Shown: positions 1 through 9,787, counted from the first letter of the stretch. The stretch is 64,000 bases of DNA from AC-32 sp963736055 (GCA_963736055.1 CAVTNM010000008.1:1054001-1118000), one strand, 5' to 3'. The notes: generated from the sequence alone by a model not told the origin. A program made the numbers and translations.

Positions 1-543
1 AGGCCGTCGCGCATCGTCTTGCCCCGTGTTCGCGGGGTCGGACTTGAAGCGCCGCAGCTGGCGGTCGGCGAGCGCCTCGAGCGGCGCGGCGGCGAGCCAC
101 AGCGCGGCGCCCGCCCACTCGATCGGCTCCAGGCCGCGGTGGCGGTTGAAGACCGTCAGCAGGACCGGCAGCGAGAGGGCCGCGGCCAGGAAGGCCTGGG
201 CCTGGTAGAAGATCGCGAAGGTCGACTGCTCGCGGCCGCGGGCCCGCCAGCGGGCGCGAAGCTCCCGGTAGCGCGAGTCCTCGCTCGGGCCGGCGCGCGC
301 GATCACGAGCGCCGCGATGCGCAGGTTCTCGAGCCCGACCATGGTCGCGATCAGCACCCGGTGGCTGAGGTCGCCCGGGCCGAGGACGGCGTAGAGCACC
401 GCGATCAGGACGAGGCTGAGCGCCCAGCCCGCGTCCACGGCGGTCGCGTCGCGGGTGCGCCGCTGGACGAGGTAGAGCACGCCCAGGAGCGCCGCCGCGA
501 GCGCCCAGCCGAGCAGCCACAGGGCCCAGCGCTGCTCGATCAT
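1..543 (-). CDS. DUF1295 family membrane protein, 3' end outside window
   Basis: A 181-codon reading frame opens with ATG at 543 and runs off the window edge. It has hydrophobic segments near residues 7-23 and 40-57, then an arginine-rich stretch and the sequence RQLRRFKSDPAN. That pattern matches DUF1295, a family related to steroid 5-alpha-reductase and isoprenylcysteine methyltransferase membrane enzymes. The start overlaps the acyltransferase stop in ATGA, so it is the last visible gene of a translationally coupled lipid operon. The substrate is unknown; an integral-membrane reductase acting on a modified fatty acid is a guess from context. Confidence 0.75.
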   Translation of the reverse strand, partial: MIEQRWALWLLGWALAAALLGVLYLVQRRTRDATAVDAGWALSLVLIAVLYAVLGPGDLSHRVLIATMVGLENLRIAALVIARAGPSEDSRYRELRARWRARGREQSTFAIFYQAQAFLAAALSLPVLLTVFNRHRGLEPIEWAGAALWLAAAPLEALADRQLRRFKSDPANTGQDDARRP

Positions 544-1124
544 CCGGCGCCCTCGGAGATCGTCTGCTCGAGGCGCTGGGTCAGCGCCTTCGCCGCGGCG
601 ACCGTCGGCTTCGCCGGGGCGACCGCGATCGGCTCGCCCACGACGATGTGCGCAGGCGGTCGGCCGGGACGGGGGAAACCACGCGTCCCGACCAGCCGGA
701 CCGGCACGAGCGGCGCGCCGGTCGCGAGCGCGAGCCGCGCGGCGCCGCGGTGGAACGGCCGGCTAGGCCGCGGCTTGGAGGTGCCCTGGGGGAACATTCC
801 GAGCACTTCGCCCTCGCGGAGGAGATCGGCCGCGCGGGAGATCGCCGTCGCGTCGCCGGCGCCGCGCTCGACCGGGAACGCCCCGAACGAATCGAGGACG
901 CGGGCCACGGGCCGGTAGCGCCAGAGCTCGGCCTTCGCCATGTAGCGCACCGGCCTCGGCGTGACGAGCGCGAGCAGCCAGGGGTCGAACATCGACTCGT
1001 GGTTCGCGACGAGGATCACCGGGCCGGACGCAGGCACGTGCTCGGCGCCGGCGATCCGAACGCGGTAGAGGCGCTGCACGAGCTCGCGGAAGCGGCTCCG
1101 CTCGAGCAGCTCGTAGGCGTTCAC
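540..1124 (-). CDS. 1-acyl-glycerol-3-phosphate acyltransferase-like protein (PlsC family)
   Basis: This 194-residue protein has the PlsC/LPLAT acyltransferase signature: the catalytic HxxxxD box NHESMFD at residues 41-47, and a second block FPQGTSK near residue 112 corresponding to the EGTR substrate-binding motif. The family transfers acyl groups to lysophosphatidate or related acceptors at the inner membrane face. The GTG start at 1124 overlaps the upstream methyltransferase stop by 4 bp. Its place in an operon of lipid-modifying genes suggests it incorporates or remodels the modified acyl chains; the acceptor is not evident from sequence. Confidence 0.85.
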   Translation of the reverse strand: MNAYELLERSRFRELVQRLYRVRIAGAEHVPASGPVILVANHESMFDPWLLALVTPRPVRYMAKAELWRYRPVARVLDSFGAFPVERGAGDATAISRAADLLREGEVLGMFPQGTSKPRPSRPFHRGAARLALATGAPLVPVRLVGTRGFPRPGRPPAHIVVGEPIAVAPAKPTVAAAKALTQRLEQTISEGAG

Positions 1125-2355
1125 GCGAGCGTCTCGTTGAAGGGTCGCGTGAGGGTGAGCTGGACGTCGCGCAGGGCGCGGGTCCTGAAGGCGGCCTCGC
1201 AGAAGGCGAGATAGAAGTCCCAGGTCCGCTCGAAGCGCTCGTCGTACCCGAGCCCGCGCACCTCGGGGAGGTGTGCGTAGAAGCTCTCGCGCCAGCGCCG
1301 GAGCGTCTCGGCGTAATGGCCGCCGATCTCGTCGAGCTCGTGCACCATCAGCCGCGAGCTCCTCGCCATCGCGGTCGTGAGCGCGCTCAGGGAGGGGATC
1401 AGGCAGCCCGGGAAGACGTAGCGCTCGATCCAGTCCGGCGAGCGGCGGTAGCGGTCCCAGCGCTCGTCCGGCACGAGGATCGTCTGGACGCAGGCGACGC
1501 CGCCGGGCTCCAGCAGCCGGTCGATCGAGGCGAAGTAGGTCGGGAACTGGCGCTCGCCGATCGCCTCGAGCATCTCGATCGAGGCCACCTTGGTGTAGCT
1601 GCCGCGATGCACCCGGTAGTCCTCCTCGAGGATGCGGACGTCGAGCCCGGCCGTGCGCTCACGCGCCGCGCGCTGCCTGCTCGGACGAGATCGTGAGCCC
1701 CGTCACGCCGCAGCCGTACTCCTCGGCTGCGAGCCGCGCGAAGCCACCCCAGCCGCAGCCGATCTCCAGCACGCGGTCGCCGGGCCCGAGGCGGAGGCGG
1801 TCGCAGATCCGCCGGTACTTGCGGCGCTGCGCCTCGGCGAGCGGCTCGCCGGGGTGCTCGAAGATCGCGCACGAATAGGTCATCGTCTCGTCCAGCATCA
1901 GGCGCGAAGAGCTCGTTGCCGAGGTCGTAGTGGTAGGCGATGTTGCGCCGCGCGCCGGGGAGGCCGTTGCGCCGGTTCAGCCGCGGGCGCGCCTCGAGCA
2001 TCCGGCGCACGCGCCGGTGGCGCAGGGCCGCGCCGGCCGAGTTGCGGAGCAGCAGCTCGAAGAGCGCCACCAGGTCGTCACTGTGCCATTCGCCTGCCGT
2101 GTACGACTCGCCGACCCCGACCTTCCCGCGCGTCGCGATGCGGCGGAAGAACCGCGGGTCGTCGATCGCCATCGTGACCGGCGGTCCCGAGCCGAACCGG
2201 CGCTCGGCTCCGCCCGGAAGCCGTACCACGAGCGTCCCTCCGTCCAGATCCGCGAGAGCATGCTCGAGGATGCTGAATGCCGTCCGCTCGAGCAGGCGTA
2301 TCCGGCGGGCGCCGGGTGGCCTGCGCAGCGTGCGCTCGTACGGCGTGCTGCTCAC
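1121..2355 (-). CDS. Cyclopropane-fatty-acyl-phospholipid synthase-like methyltransferase, two frameshifts
   Basis: Three frames join into one CFA-synthase-like protein. The N-terminal part ends with AYHYDLGNELF, the middle carries LMLDETMTYSCAIF and the SAM motif VLEIGCGWGGFA, and the C-terminal part has SIEMLEAIGERQFPTYF. These are classic landmarks of the cyclopropane fatty acid synthase/mycolic acid methyltransferase family, which methylates double bonds of membrane acyl chains using SAM. Single extra bases near 1901-1902 and 1666-1667 restore the frame when removed, so the breaks look like sequencing indels. The GTG start at 2355 overlaps the DUF1365 stop. The chemical product (cyclopropane, methyl branch or furan precursor) cannot be read from sequence. 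Confidence 0.85.
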
Positions 2356-3087
2356 ACGCGCTCCGAGCCCTTGCCGGGAACGAATGCGGGCTTGTGGTGG
2401 AACGGCACGCGCTTGAGCCAGAGGCGAAGCGCTTGCCAGTGGATGAGCGAGATCACCTGCACGGGCATCAGCGGGTACCGAAGCAAGAGGCGGGCGACCG
2501 AGGCGTTCGTCAGCTCGGTCCGCCGGCCGTGCAGGACCGCAGTCAGCGGCCGGTCGCCGTTCTCGCGCAGGTGGATGCGTGCGAAGACCTCCTCGCGGGC
2601 TCCGAAAAGGCGTACTCGTAGGAACCGTCGAGCCCGAAGAAGGGCGAGACGTGAAGGCGCTTCTCGTGCTCGTACTCGAGCGAAGGCCCGTGGAGGAGCT
2701 CGGGCAGCCGCTCGCCGAACGTGTTGTTCAGCTCGGCGATCATGCAGGCGAGCGAGCCGTCGCCCCGGTAGCACCAGTAGAAGCTGACCGGGTTGAAGAC
2801 GTAGCCCAGCACACGGAGCTGCGTCAGCACGAGCACGCGCTCGATCGTGCGGGTCGCCCGCGAACTCGACTGCGGCCTGCTTCAGCGGCTGGTCACCGTC
2901 GAAGTGGTCGGCGTCGCGGAACGAGAGCACGTTCGGCGCATTGACCGACACGAGCGACAGGCGGCGCTCGAGCTCGGGGAGCTCGTCCAGGTCGAGCAAG
3001 CCAGTACGAGACCGGGTAGCGGAAGACGTTCCGCGTCGGGGTCCGGCGCGCGTGCACGAGCGTCCCGGTGTAGAGGGCGGACCTCAC
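2352..3087 (-). CDS. DUF1365 family protein, frameshifted
   Basis: The protein begins RSALYTGTLVHAR and continues through NVFRYPVSYWL, VLGYVFNPVSFYWCY and a C-terminal region ending HWQALRLWLKRVPFHHKP, all hallmarks of DUF1365. This family nearly always accompanies CFA-synthase-like methyltransferases and an FAD amine-oxidase-like protein, but its biochemistry is undefined. Three indels interrupt it: extra bases near 3000 and 2857-2859, and a missing G near 2595; correcting them gives one continuous frame. The GTG start at 3087 overlaps the oxidoreductase stop by 4 bp, so start choice is secure. Confidence 0.8.
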
Positions 3088-4296
3088 CAGCTCACCCCCA
3101 GGGCAGCCGCCGCACGCACGCCGGACGCCAGGCCGTCCTCGTGGAATCCGTTGCCGTGGTGCGCACCGGCGTAGTGAGTGTGCCGGCGGCCCGAGAGCGC
3201 CGGCAGCTCGCGCTGGGCCTGCAGCGAGTCGAGCGTGTAGAGCGGATGGTCGTAGGCGATGCGCCGGATCACGTGCTTCTCGGCGATCTCTTCGTTCAGC
3301 GTCACGCAGAAGGCGGTCTCGTCCTCGAGCGGCCTGGAGCTTGTTCAGGTAGTAGGTGATGGTCGGCCGCCCGTCGTCGCCGAGCCGGTAGTTCCAGGAC
3401 GCTCGGGCCGCGCGGGCCTTGGGCAGACGGCTCTCGTCCGTGTGCAGGACGGCCTCGTTCCTCGTGTACCGGAACGCGCCGAGCACGCGGCGCTCCTCCT
3501 CGCTCGGGTCCTCGAGCAGAGCCAGCGCCTGGTCCGCATGCGTCGCGATCACCACGTCGTCGAACCGGTGGGTGATGCCGTCGTCGGTCGTCACCTCGAC
3601 CCCGCCGAGGTCGCGCCTCAGCGAGCGAGCGCCGAGCCCGAGCCGAAGGCCGGGCCCGAGTCGCGCCGCGATCGCCTGGACGTACGTCTGCGAGCCGCCG
3701 GTCACCGCCCGCCAGCCGAAACGGTCGAATCCCAGCATCCCGTGGTTGTCGAAGAAGCGGATCGCGTAGGCGGCGGGGAACTCGAGCGCACGCCCCGGGG
3801 CCGTCGACCAGAGCGCCGAGGTCAGCGGCACCAGGAAGTGACGCCGGAAGCGCTGCGAGTACCTGCGCTCGTCGAGATAGGCGGCAAGCGAGTGGCGCTC
3901 GTAGTCGGCCTCGTCGAGGGAGCGCCTCGCCGTGCGCAGCCAGCGGCCGATCTCCCAGAGGAGCGCTGCGAAGCGCGCGCTGGCCGCGTTGCGCAGCTGC
4001 GCGAGCGGCCTGCGACCCGAGTACTCGAGCCCACAGCCGTCGCAGCTGACCGAGAACGACATCTCCGACGCCTGTGTCTCGACGCCGAGCTCGTCGAAAA
4101 GCCGCAGCAGCAAGGGGTAGTTGCGCTCGTTGTGGACGAGAAAGCCGGTGTCGAGGGCCCGACCTTCGTGCACGACGGTATGCGTGTGGCCGCCTGCTCG
4201 GTCGTCTCGTTCGAATACGGTGACATCATGCGTGCGCGCGAGGAGATACGCGGCCCCGAGCCCGGAGATACCGCTGCCGACGATTGCGATCTTCAC
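3084..4296 (-). CDS. FAD-dependent amine-oxidase-like oxidoreductase, one frameshift
   Basis: The N-terminus KIAIVGSGISGLGAAYLL is a Rossmann dinucleotide-binding motif, followed by the FAD contact ERDDRAGGHTHTV. The family is the NAD(P)/FAD amine-oxidase-like group found beside CFA synthases and DUF1365. An extra base near 3333-3334 shifts the frame after YYLNKLQ; the correct continuation is TLNEEIAEKHVIRRIAYDHP through the HYAGAHHGNGFHEDG region. It is the first gene of the minus-strand operon and is divergent from a desaturase (gap 4297-4370). It probably oxidises or desaturates a modified acyl chain, but this rests on context. Confidence 0.85.
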
Positions 4297-4370
4297 GAGC
4301 CGGAGGTCCTCAACGAACCGGTATTCGCCCGCACGCGAAGACCGGTTCAGAAAACAGCGGAGGGAGACCC
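4297..4370. promoter_or_regulatory. Divergent promoter region between lipid operon and desaturase
   Basis: This 74-bp gap separates the GTG start of the minus-strand lipid operon (4296) from the desaturase start (4371), so promoters for both must lie here or overlap the coding ends. A ribosome-binding sequence (cggagggag) sits 5 nt upstream of the desaturase GTG. I see no convincing -35/-10 pair. Shared control of desaturation and downstream modification is plausible from the arrangement. Confidence 0.45.
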
Positions 4371-5299
<929 letters not shown>

Positions 5300-5318
<19 letters not shown>

Positions 5319-5944
5319 AAGCGCGAGAGCTCGGCGGCGACGAGCCTCGCCCAGGTGCTCGCTCGCGGCAGCGGTCGCGCCTTCGAGCCCGAGCGGAAGG
5401 CGATCCCGTGCAGGGCACCCGGGATCAGGGTGTAGTCGCCGGGGACGCCCAGTGCCTGCGCACGCTCGAAGCCGTGGCGGGATGCCTTCGCGCTGACGCC
5501 CGGGATTCCAGGCAGCCAGCGGTCGAGCGACCCGTGCAGGACGTCGAGCCGCCGGCCGCGGAGCGTCTCGAGCGGCAGCCGGTCGGGGATCCAGGGGGCG
5601 AGTCCCAGAACGGCCTCGACCCCCGGCTCCGCCGCGGCCTGGATCGCAACCGCACCGCCCATGGAGAAGCCGATCAGGAGCGCGCGCTGCGCCGCTGTCT
5701 CCCTGATTGCCGCCCGCGCGTCCGCGACGCACCAGTCCAGGCGCTTCCAGGACTTGATCCGGTAGCGCACCTCGGCGAACCCCAGCTCGGGGAAGGCCGG
5801 CGCCAGCCGGTCGACGAGCCACTCGAGCGAGGCGCTCCAGGTCCCCTCCACCTCCGCGCCCTGGCCGCCGTTCACGCAGACGACCGCCGCGCCGCCGGTC
5901 GGGCCGGTGACGCGCAGCTCGGCGCCTGTCGAGAGTCGGTGCAC
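5300..5944 (-). CDS. Alpha/beta hydrolase family protein
   Basis: A 214-residue alpha/beta hydrolase with the nucleophile elbow GFSMGG near residue 92 and a late histidine in GALHGIAF near 178. The acid residue is likely in the HGSLDRW segment near 138. The fold resembles dienelactone-hydrolase or BAAT-like enzymes, but the substrate is not identifiable. Its end overlaps the convergent desaturase end by 19 bp. The GTG start at 5944 follows a short untranslated stretch without a clear Shine-Dalgarno. Confidence 0.75.
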
Positions 5945-5953
5945 GGAGCTCGT

Positions 5954-6150
5954 CTAGTGCGGCCGGTCGAGGACGGCCTTGAGGCTTGCGAGCGCGTCGT
6001 CACCCATCCGTCTCATGACGGGGGCCAGGAGCGGTCCGGCCGGGCGGTACAGCCCATTGTGGTGGAAGTCGACGATGTACGTGATTCGAACCCCGTCGCC
6101 CGCAGGTTCACCTCGATCTCCTTGTGAATCCCCACCGCCGCCGATCGTAG
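5954..6150 (-). pseudogene. Remnant of an SRPBCC-like protein C-terminus
   Basis: On the minus strand a segment reads IHKEIEVNLRATG, then in the next frame VRITYIVDFHHNGLYRPAG and continues to SLKAVLDRPH before a stop. This looks like the last beta strands and long C-terminal helix of an SRPBCC/polyketide-cyclase-like protein. A missing G in the run near 6088-6091 would join the two frames. The N-terminal two thirds are absent and upstream translation does not resemble the family, so I treat it as a decayed gene. Confidence 0.4.
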
Positions 6151-6230
6151 TCGCGCGTATCTCTCAGGCGAGAGCCCTAATCCGTGGACGACTCGGCACA
6201 CTCTCGACACATCGAGCGCTTGACAGAAAA

Positions 6231-6245
6231 CGGTGTCTGACACCG
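6231..6245. repeat. Perfect odd-centred palindrome cggtgtctgacaccg
   Basis: A 15-nt perfect dyad (7-bp arms around a central T) is flanked by aaaa and atttt, extending partial symmetry. It lies between the SRPBCC remnant and the sigma gene. It could be a REP-type element, a bidirectional weak terminator or an operator. A related GTCTGAC-centred palindrome occurs at 56746. Confidence 0.45.
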
Positions 6246-6308
6246 ATTTTGAGATCTCTTTGCACGAGGGGTTGTGTTCTCACGGATCGTGACCTCAATA
6301 GGGACAAG

Positions 6309-6353
6309 GCTGCGCCCAGAAGCGGAGGGAGAGGGGGAGCTTCTGGGCGCAGC
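6309..6353 (-). terminator. Strong 15-bp hairpin downstream of sigma factor gene
   Basis: The arms 6309-6323 (gctgcgcccagaagc) and 6339-6353 are perfect inverted repeats with a 15-nt purine-rich loop. The hairpin lies 53 bp past the sigma-factor stop on the minus strand and is the likely transcription end or a 3'-stabilising stem. There is no U-tract on the minus side, so classical intrinsic termination is uncertain. Confidence 0.5.
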
Positions 6354-6405
6354 TTAAGTTTGCCCGGTTTCTTTGTAGTCATGTCCGCCACCTGTCGGCC
6401 TCCCC

Positions 6406-7299
6406 TCAGGCAACCTCGAGATAGTCGCGGAGCTCGGGCGCAAGCGTCCGCATCTTCTCGAGCGCCCTTGCCTCGAGCTGGCGAGCCCGTTCGCCCGTCA
6501 CGCCCAGCTCCTTCCCGATCTCGACGAGCGAGCGCGGGACCTGGCCCGAGAGTCCGAAGCGCAGCTCGAGCACTCGGCGGAGCCGTTCGTCGAGCGAGTT
6601 GAGCGTGGTCGCGACCGCCTCTCGCTGGAGGCGCTCGGACATGGTCGACTCGGGATGAGCCGCCTTCGTGTCCTCGAGCAGCTCGTTCTGAGCCCGTCGC
6701 CCCTCCTCCGGAGGAGACTCCAGGCTGATCGGATACTGCTCGTAGTCGAGGAGCTCCGAGACGCGGTCGACGCCGAGCCCGGTCTCGACGGCGATCTCGC
6801 TCAGCAGCGGCTCGCGATTCAGGCGCTGGACTAGAGCCTGGCGCGACCTCCGAACCGCCCGCATCTGCCTCCAGATGTGGATCGGCACCGGAACGACGCG
6901 AGCGTGACGCTCCGCGGCGTTCTCGACGGCCCAGCGGATCGACTGGGTGGCGTACGTCGAGAACCTGAAACCGAGGCGAGCGTCGAACCTCTCGACCGCT
7001 CGTGTCAGCGCCAGGTTCCCCTCCTGGATCAGGTCGAGCAGCGGTACGCCGCGATGCGCGTACGGACGGGCTATCCAGATGACGAGACGCAGGTTGGCCT
7101 CGATCAGGAGCTGCTTCGCCTGTTCGTCGCCGGCGTCCCTGCGACGGAAGAGCTCGCGCTCCTCCGCCGGCGTGAGAAGCGGCACCCGCCCGACGCCGCG
7201 TGCGTAGAGGGCGAGCGAGTCCTCTAGCTCTGCACCGTTGGCGACTGCTGTGTTGGCGGTAGTTCGATCGAGCTGTCGATCTGCACAGTCGATACTCAT
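6406..7299 (-). CDS. RNA polymerase sigma factor, sigma-70 group 2 type (RpoD/SigA-like)
   Basis: The 297-residue protein has region 1.2 (DSLALYARGVGRVPLLTPAEE), region 2 with LLDLIQEGNLALTRAVERFD and FSTYATQSIRWAV near residues 85-125, region 3, and region 4 with an HTH SLVEIGKELGVTGERARQLE near 255-275. It lacks a long region 1.1, so it is a primary-like or group 2 (HrdA/SigB-type) factor and not necessarily the housekeeping one. It directs RNA polymerase to promoters. The ATG start is preceded by a good Shine-Dalgarno (aaaggagg). A structured leader lies upstream. Confidence 0.93.
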   Translation of the reverse strand: MSIDCADRQLDRTTANTAVANGAELEDSLALYARGVGRVPLLTPAEERELFRRRDAGDEQAKQLLIEANLRLVIWIARPYAHRGVPLLDLIQEGNLALTRAVERFDARLGFRFSTYATQSIRWAVENAAERHARVVPVPIHIWRQMRAVRRSRQALVQRLNREPLLSEIAVETGLGVDRVSELLDYEQYPISLESPPEEGRRAQNELLEDTKAAHPESTMSERLQREAVATTLNSLDERLRRVLELRFGLSGQVPRSLVEIGKELGVTGERARQLEARALEKMRTLAPELRDYLEVA

Positions 7300-7328
7300 T
7301 GAAAGCCTCCTTTCGCATTTGAGCTCGT

Positions 7329-7376
7329 CCCGCCACGGGGGTAGCCGGGGCGGTCCCGCATCAGCGGGCTGGCGGG
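7329..7376 (-). promoter_or_regulatory. Structured 5' leader upstream of sigma factor gene
   Basis: Between the repeat-protein stop and the sigma start, the minus strand can form an outer 7-bp stem (complement of 7329-7335 with 7370-7376) enclosing a 5-bp tetraloop hairpin (7355-7359 with 7364-7368). It could be a regulatory leader, attenuator or mere GC-rich spacer. It does not match a riboswitch consensus that I can recognise with confidence. Confidence 0.3.
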
Positions 7377-7386
7377 CCGTTAGGCC

Positions 7387-8464
7387 TTAGCCAGGACGCT
7401 CGAGCGAAAGAACGACAAACAGCCCGTGCCGGCGCTGCTTGGGAGGCGTGATCAGACGTGTGCTCTGAACGAGAGCGAAACCGAGCAGGATTGCAACGAA
7501 GCCGAAGATGCCCGCGCCGTGAGAGCCTGCGGAGCTGCTGAACCCCACGAGGGCGCCGGGAGTGCCGGGACCCTGGGGCTGATGATTCGGAGCGGGCGGG
7601 ATGGGCGGCGGCTGCTGCGCGCCACCCTGCCGGCTGGTGCTGCTGCTGTCACCGCCGGACCTGGAGCCCGGCTGCGTCGGCGAAGACTCGCGGATCGACC
7701 ACGGATCGACGAGAGGCGCGTGCGGAGTCGAAGGCTGCAGGCGCCATAGCCAGCGGGGCCAGGCTGCAGACACCGCCGACTCGACACTCGGTCATCCAGC
7801 GAATCGCGTGCGTGGCGCCGGTCTTGCGCGCGCGCCCGGCCGCCTTCATGGCGACGAGGGCAACTCTTTCCGGGCCGATCGGCGGCGCTGTGTACGGCGG
7901 AGACAGGTAATCGCTGTCGGGAGACGTAGACACCGGACCCGGGCCTGGAGTCGCCGGAGAGACCTGGGTCGGTGGCGCGCTATCAGACGTCTTCGTCTCG
8001 GATCCTGTCCCCGTGTTGTCCGGCGGAGTGGCGGTCCCCGTGTTGTCCGGCGTAGTGGCGGTCCCGTGTTGTCCGGCAGGAGTGGCGGTCCCGTGTTGTC
8101 CGGAGGAGTGGCGGTCCCCGTGTTGTCCGGAGGAGTGGCGGTCCCCGTGTTGTCCGGAGGAGTGGCGGTCCCGTGTTGTCCGGCGGAGTGGCGGTCCCCG
8201 TGTTGTCGGAGGAGTGGCGGTCCCCTGTTGTCGGGGAGTGGTCAGTGGTGTCCTGCGAAGTGGATTGGACGTCCTGGCGGAGTGGGCTGGCCGTCAGGCC
8301 GGTGCCACCCGCGGCCGGCTGGCGGCGGATCATCGGCCTTGGCCGTTCCGACGAACGCGGACGCGCAGACGAAGACCCCCACCAGGGCCAGAGTTCCCAT
8401 CAGGACCCGGGGCGCTCGGCGCCGTCGGCTACGAGGCAGCCGACTGCTCAGAACGACGACCCAT
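7387..8464 (-). CDS. Secreted/anchored Thr-Pro repeat protein, frameshifted
   Basis: Reading the minus strand with indel correction gives an N-terminal signal sequence (MGTLALVGVFVCASAFVGTA), a low-complexity region with tandem nonapeptides of the form DNTGTATPP, a Ser/Pro-rich middle, and a C-terminal hydrophobic helix GIFGFVAILLGFALV followed by a basic tail ending LERPG. The layout suggests an exported protein anchored at its C-terminus with a flexible repeat stalk; function is unknown. Several repeat copies differ by one G, which breaks the frame, as does a base near 8427 and another between 7770 and 7930. Start at the ATG at 8464 assumes the first indel; otherwise ATG near 8388. Confidence 0.5.
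8014..8236 (-). repeat. 27-bp tandem repeat, about eight copies
   Basis: On the plus strand the unit begins gttgtccggcggagtggcgg and ends tccccgt, recurring about eight times with small substitutions and with gtccccg/gtcccg length differences. On the minus strand it encodes DNTGTATPP. The repeats are contiguous with no unique spacers, so this is a coding minisatellite and not a CRISPR array. Confidence 0.9.
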
Positions 8465-8885
8465 CTCCCCTCAACACCGCTCTCTCCTCACGATGGCCTG
8501 TTCCTTCCGGACGGGAGTATCGCACCTCACGCCCGGGACCACCACTGCAAGCGCCGAGCCCCGAAGGGCGGCCGGTCGTCATGGCGTCGAGCTAGGCGAG
8601 GAAGGGCGCGGTTGAAGTCGGGGTGACCGAGAGCATGTGCTGTGGGCGCCATCCGACGCCGGACGGCGCCCACGCACGAAGTGGCTCCTGCCGCAGCGGA
8701 GCCATGAACAAGGACACACAAGGCTCGCCAGTGTGTCCATAGGCCGTTCGGCCTATTCTGCGCCGCCTCCGACTCATTCGCGGGCGCTGCGGTGACGGAG
8801 GACTTTCGTGAGCTCGTGGACTTCCGTCCTGGGCGCTCCGACGAAATGACTGGGTAAGAAGAAGGCCCGCCGGAGCGAGCCTTCG
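8465..8885. other. Gene-poor region with inverted repeats
   Basis: No convincing gene is visible here. Three inverted repeats stand out: gtgggcgcc at 8642-8650 with ggcgcccac at 8665-8673, ggacacac at 8712-8719 with gtgtgtcc at 8731-8738, and immediately after it ataggcc/ggcctat at 8739-8756 with a 4-nt loop. The last two could form adjacent stems in one RNA. Confidence 0.35.
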
Positions 8886-9055
8886 ACCTTAGCTCCTGCA
8901 GGTCAGTTTGACCTGCCCGCTCGGAGTGACTATTCCGGCGGTGACCCTCGTGAGCACCACACCGTTCAACTCCAAACAGGGCTGGCCCGCGAAGTCCGTA
9001 ACGGGCCGCGACGGAAGCGGGCTGCTCTCCTCGGGGATGACCCCGGGTGCAAGCG
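8886..9055 (-). pseudogene. Short coding remnant ending GQVKLTCRS
   Basis: A minus-strand frame reads APGVIPEESSPLPSRPVTD, FAGQPCLELNGVVL and TPSGQVKLTCRS before a stop. It has no start codon and hits a stop upstream, so it is either the C-terminus of a small secreted protein cut by a frameshift or a relic. A hairpin (8-bp stem gcaggtca/tgacctgc) covers its last codons. I do not recognise a family. Confidence 0.25.
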
Positions 9056-9183
9056 ACGCGGATCCTCCTCAGCAAAGGGTCAGGTGCGCCCCCGGGCCGA
9101 TGTTTTCCGCCCCGGCCTAGGTACGGGCTACGCGCGCCCTACCACGAAGACCCCCCGTGATCTCCAGAGTTTTACGACCGGCC

Positions 9184-9228
9184 TACACGGGCAATGGTGG
9201 CCTGGCTTACACGGGCAATGGTGGCCTG
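9184..9228 (+). repeat. Two tandem 24-bp repeats
   Basis: The sequence tacacgggcaatggtggcct occurs at 9184 and again at 9208, a perfect direct duplication with 24-bp period in a non-coding gap. Recent tandem duplication is the simplest explanation; a binding site is possible. Confidence 0.7.
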
Positions 9229-9278
9229 CTAGGCGGACACCCGGGGCCGGGCACAACTAGGGCCCGGGCGACCCCCTT

Positions 9279-9635
9279 CTAGTGCGAAGCCACGGCGTCG
9301 TCGTCGCCGAAGACGTACGAGAGGACAGGCGGGGTGAAGAGGAAACCGGCCTGAATCAATACGAGCACGCAGCTGATCATGAACGCCGTCTCATACGGCC
9401 CCCCGATGAGCACGAACGAGGCCGTGTAGAGGAGTGAACCGAGCATCGCGAGGGACCAGGCGATTGCCGATCGGTGCAAGAGCCGCCAGACGATGAGCGC
9501 TTGAACGACGACGGCGATGAGGAATCCGCCAGCGCTCGTGAAGTCGGGATTCCCAGGGAGCAGGACGACGAGGTCGAACAGCGCCAGCAACGCGCCGAAG
9601 GTGAGGATGAGCGGGCGAGCGGGCCAGGTCAGCAT
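9279..9635 (-). CDS. Small four-helix membrane protein of unknown function
   Basis: This 118-residue protein has hydrophobic stretches at about residues 9-27, 36-50, 58-77 and 82-105, with short polar loops and an acidic C-terminus. It resembles small uncharacterised actinobacterial integral-membrane proteins, but I recognise no family. The ATG start lacks a strong Shine-Dalgarno. It stands alone between a gene-poor region and the tRNA. Confidence 0.6.
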   Translation of the reverse strand: MLTWPARPLILTFGALLALFDLVVLLPGNPDFTSAGGFLIAVVVQALIVWRLLHRSAIAWSLAMLGSLLYTASFVLIGGPYETAFMISCVLVLIQAGFLFTPPVLSYVFGDDDAVASH

Positions 9636-9787
9636 GCAGCGATTGTCTCACAGCCACGCCCGGGGACCGCCTTGTCGTCCCGAGTGTTGGCGCCGCCAGG
9701 GCCACAAAGTACGCGCCAGTCTGTGCGCCACAGACAGCCCTTTTGGGCACCCCTCGGGCGGATTAGCGACGCAGGCTGGGAGATGAC

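Noticed and set aside
19..918. Long plus-strand open frame opposite the lipid operon
   Set aside because: Arg/Ala/Gly-rich low-complexity product, antisense to recognised acyltransferase and DUF1295 genes; typical GC-rich shadow frame.
6085..6100. tRNA-like T-loop (GGTTCGAATC)
   Set aside because: No matching T-stem, anticodon arm or acceptor stem could be formed around it.
7329..7376. Cyclic-di-nucleotide riboswitch
   Set aside because: Short matches to conserved tracts are present, but the required full set of helices and conserved loops is not; kept only as an unassigned structured leader.
8014..8236. Possible CRISPR array
   Set aside because: Repeats are contiguous with no unique spacers and encode a nonapeptide; no cas genes nearby.
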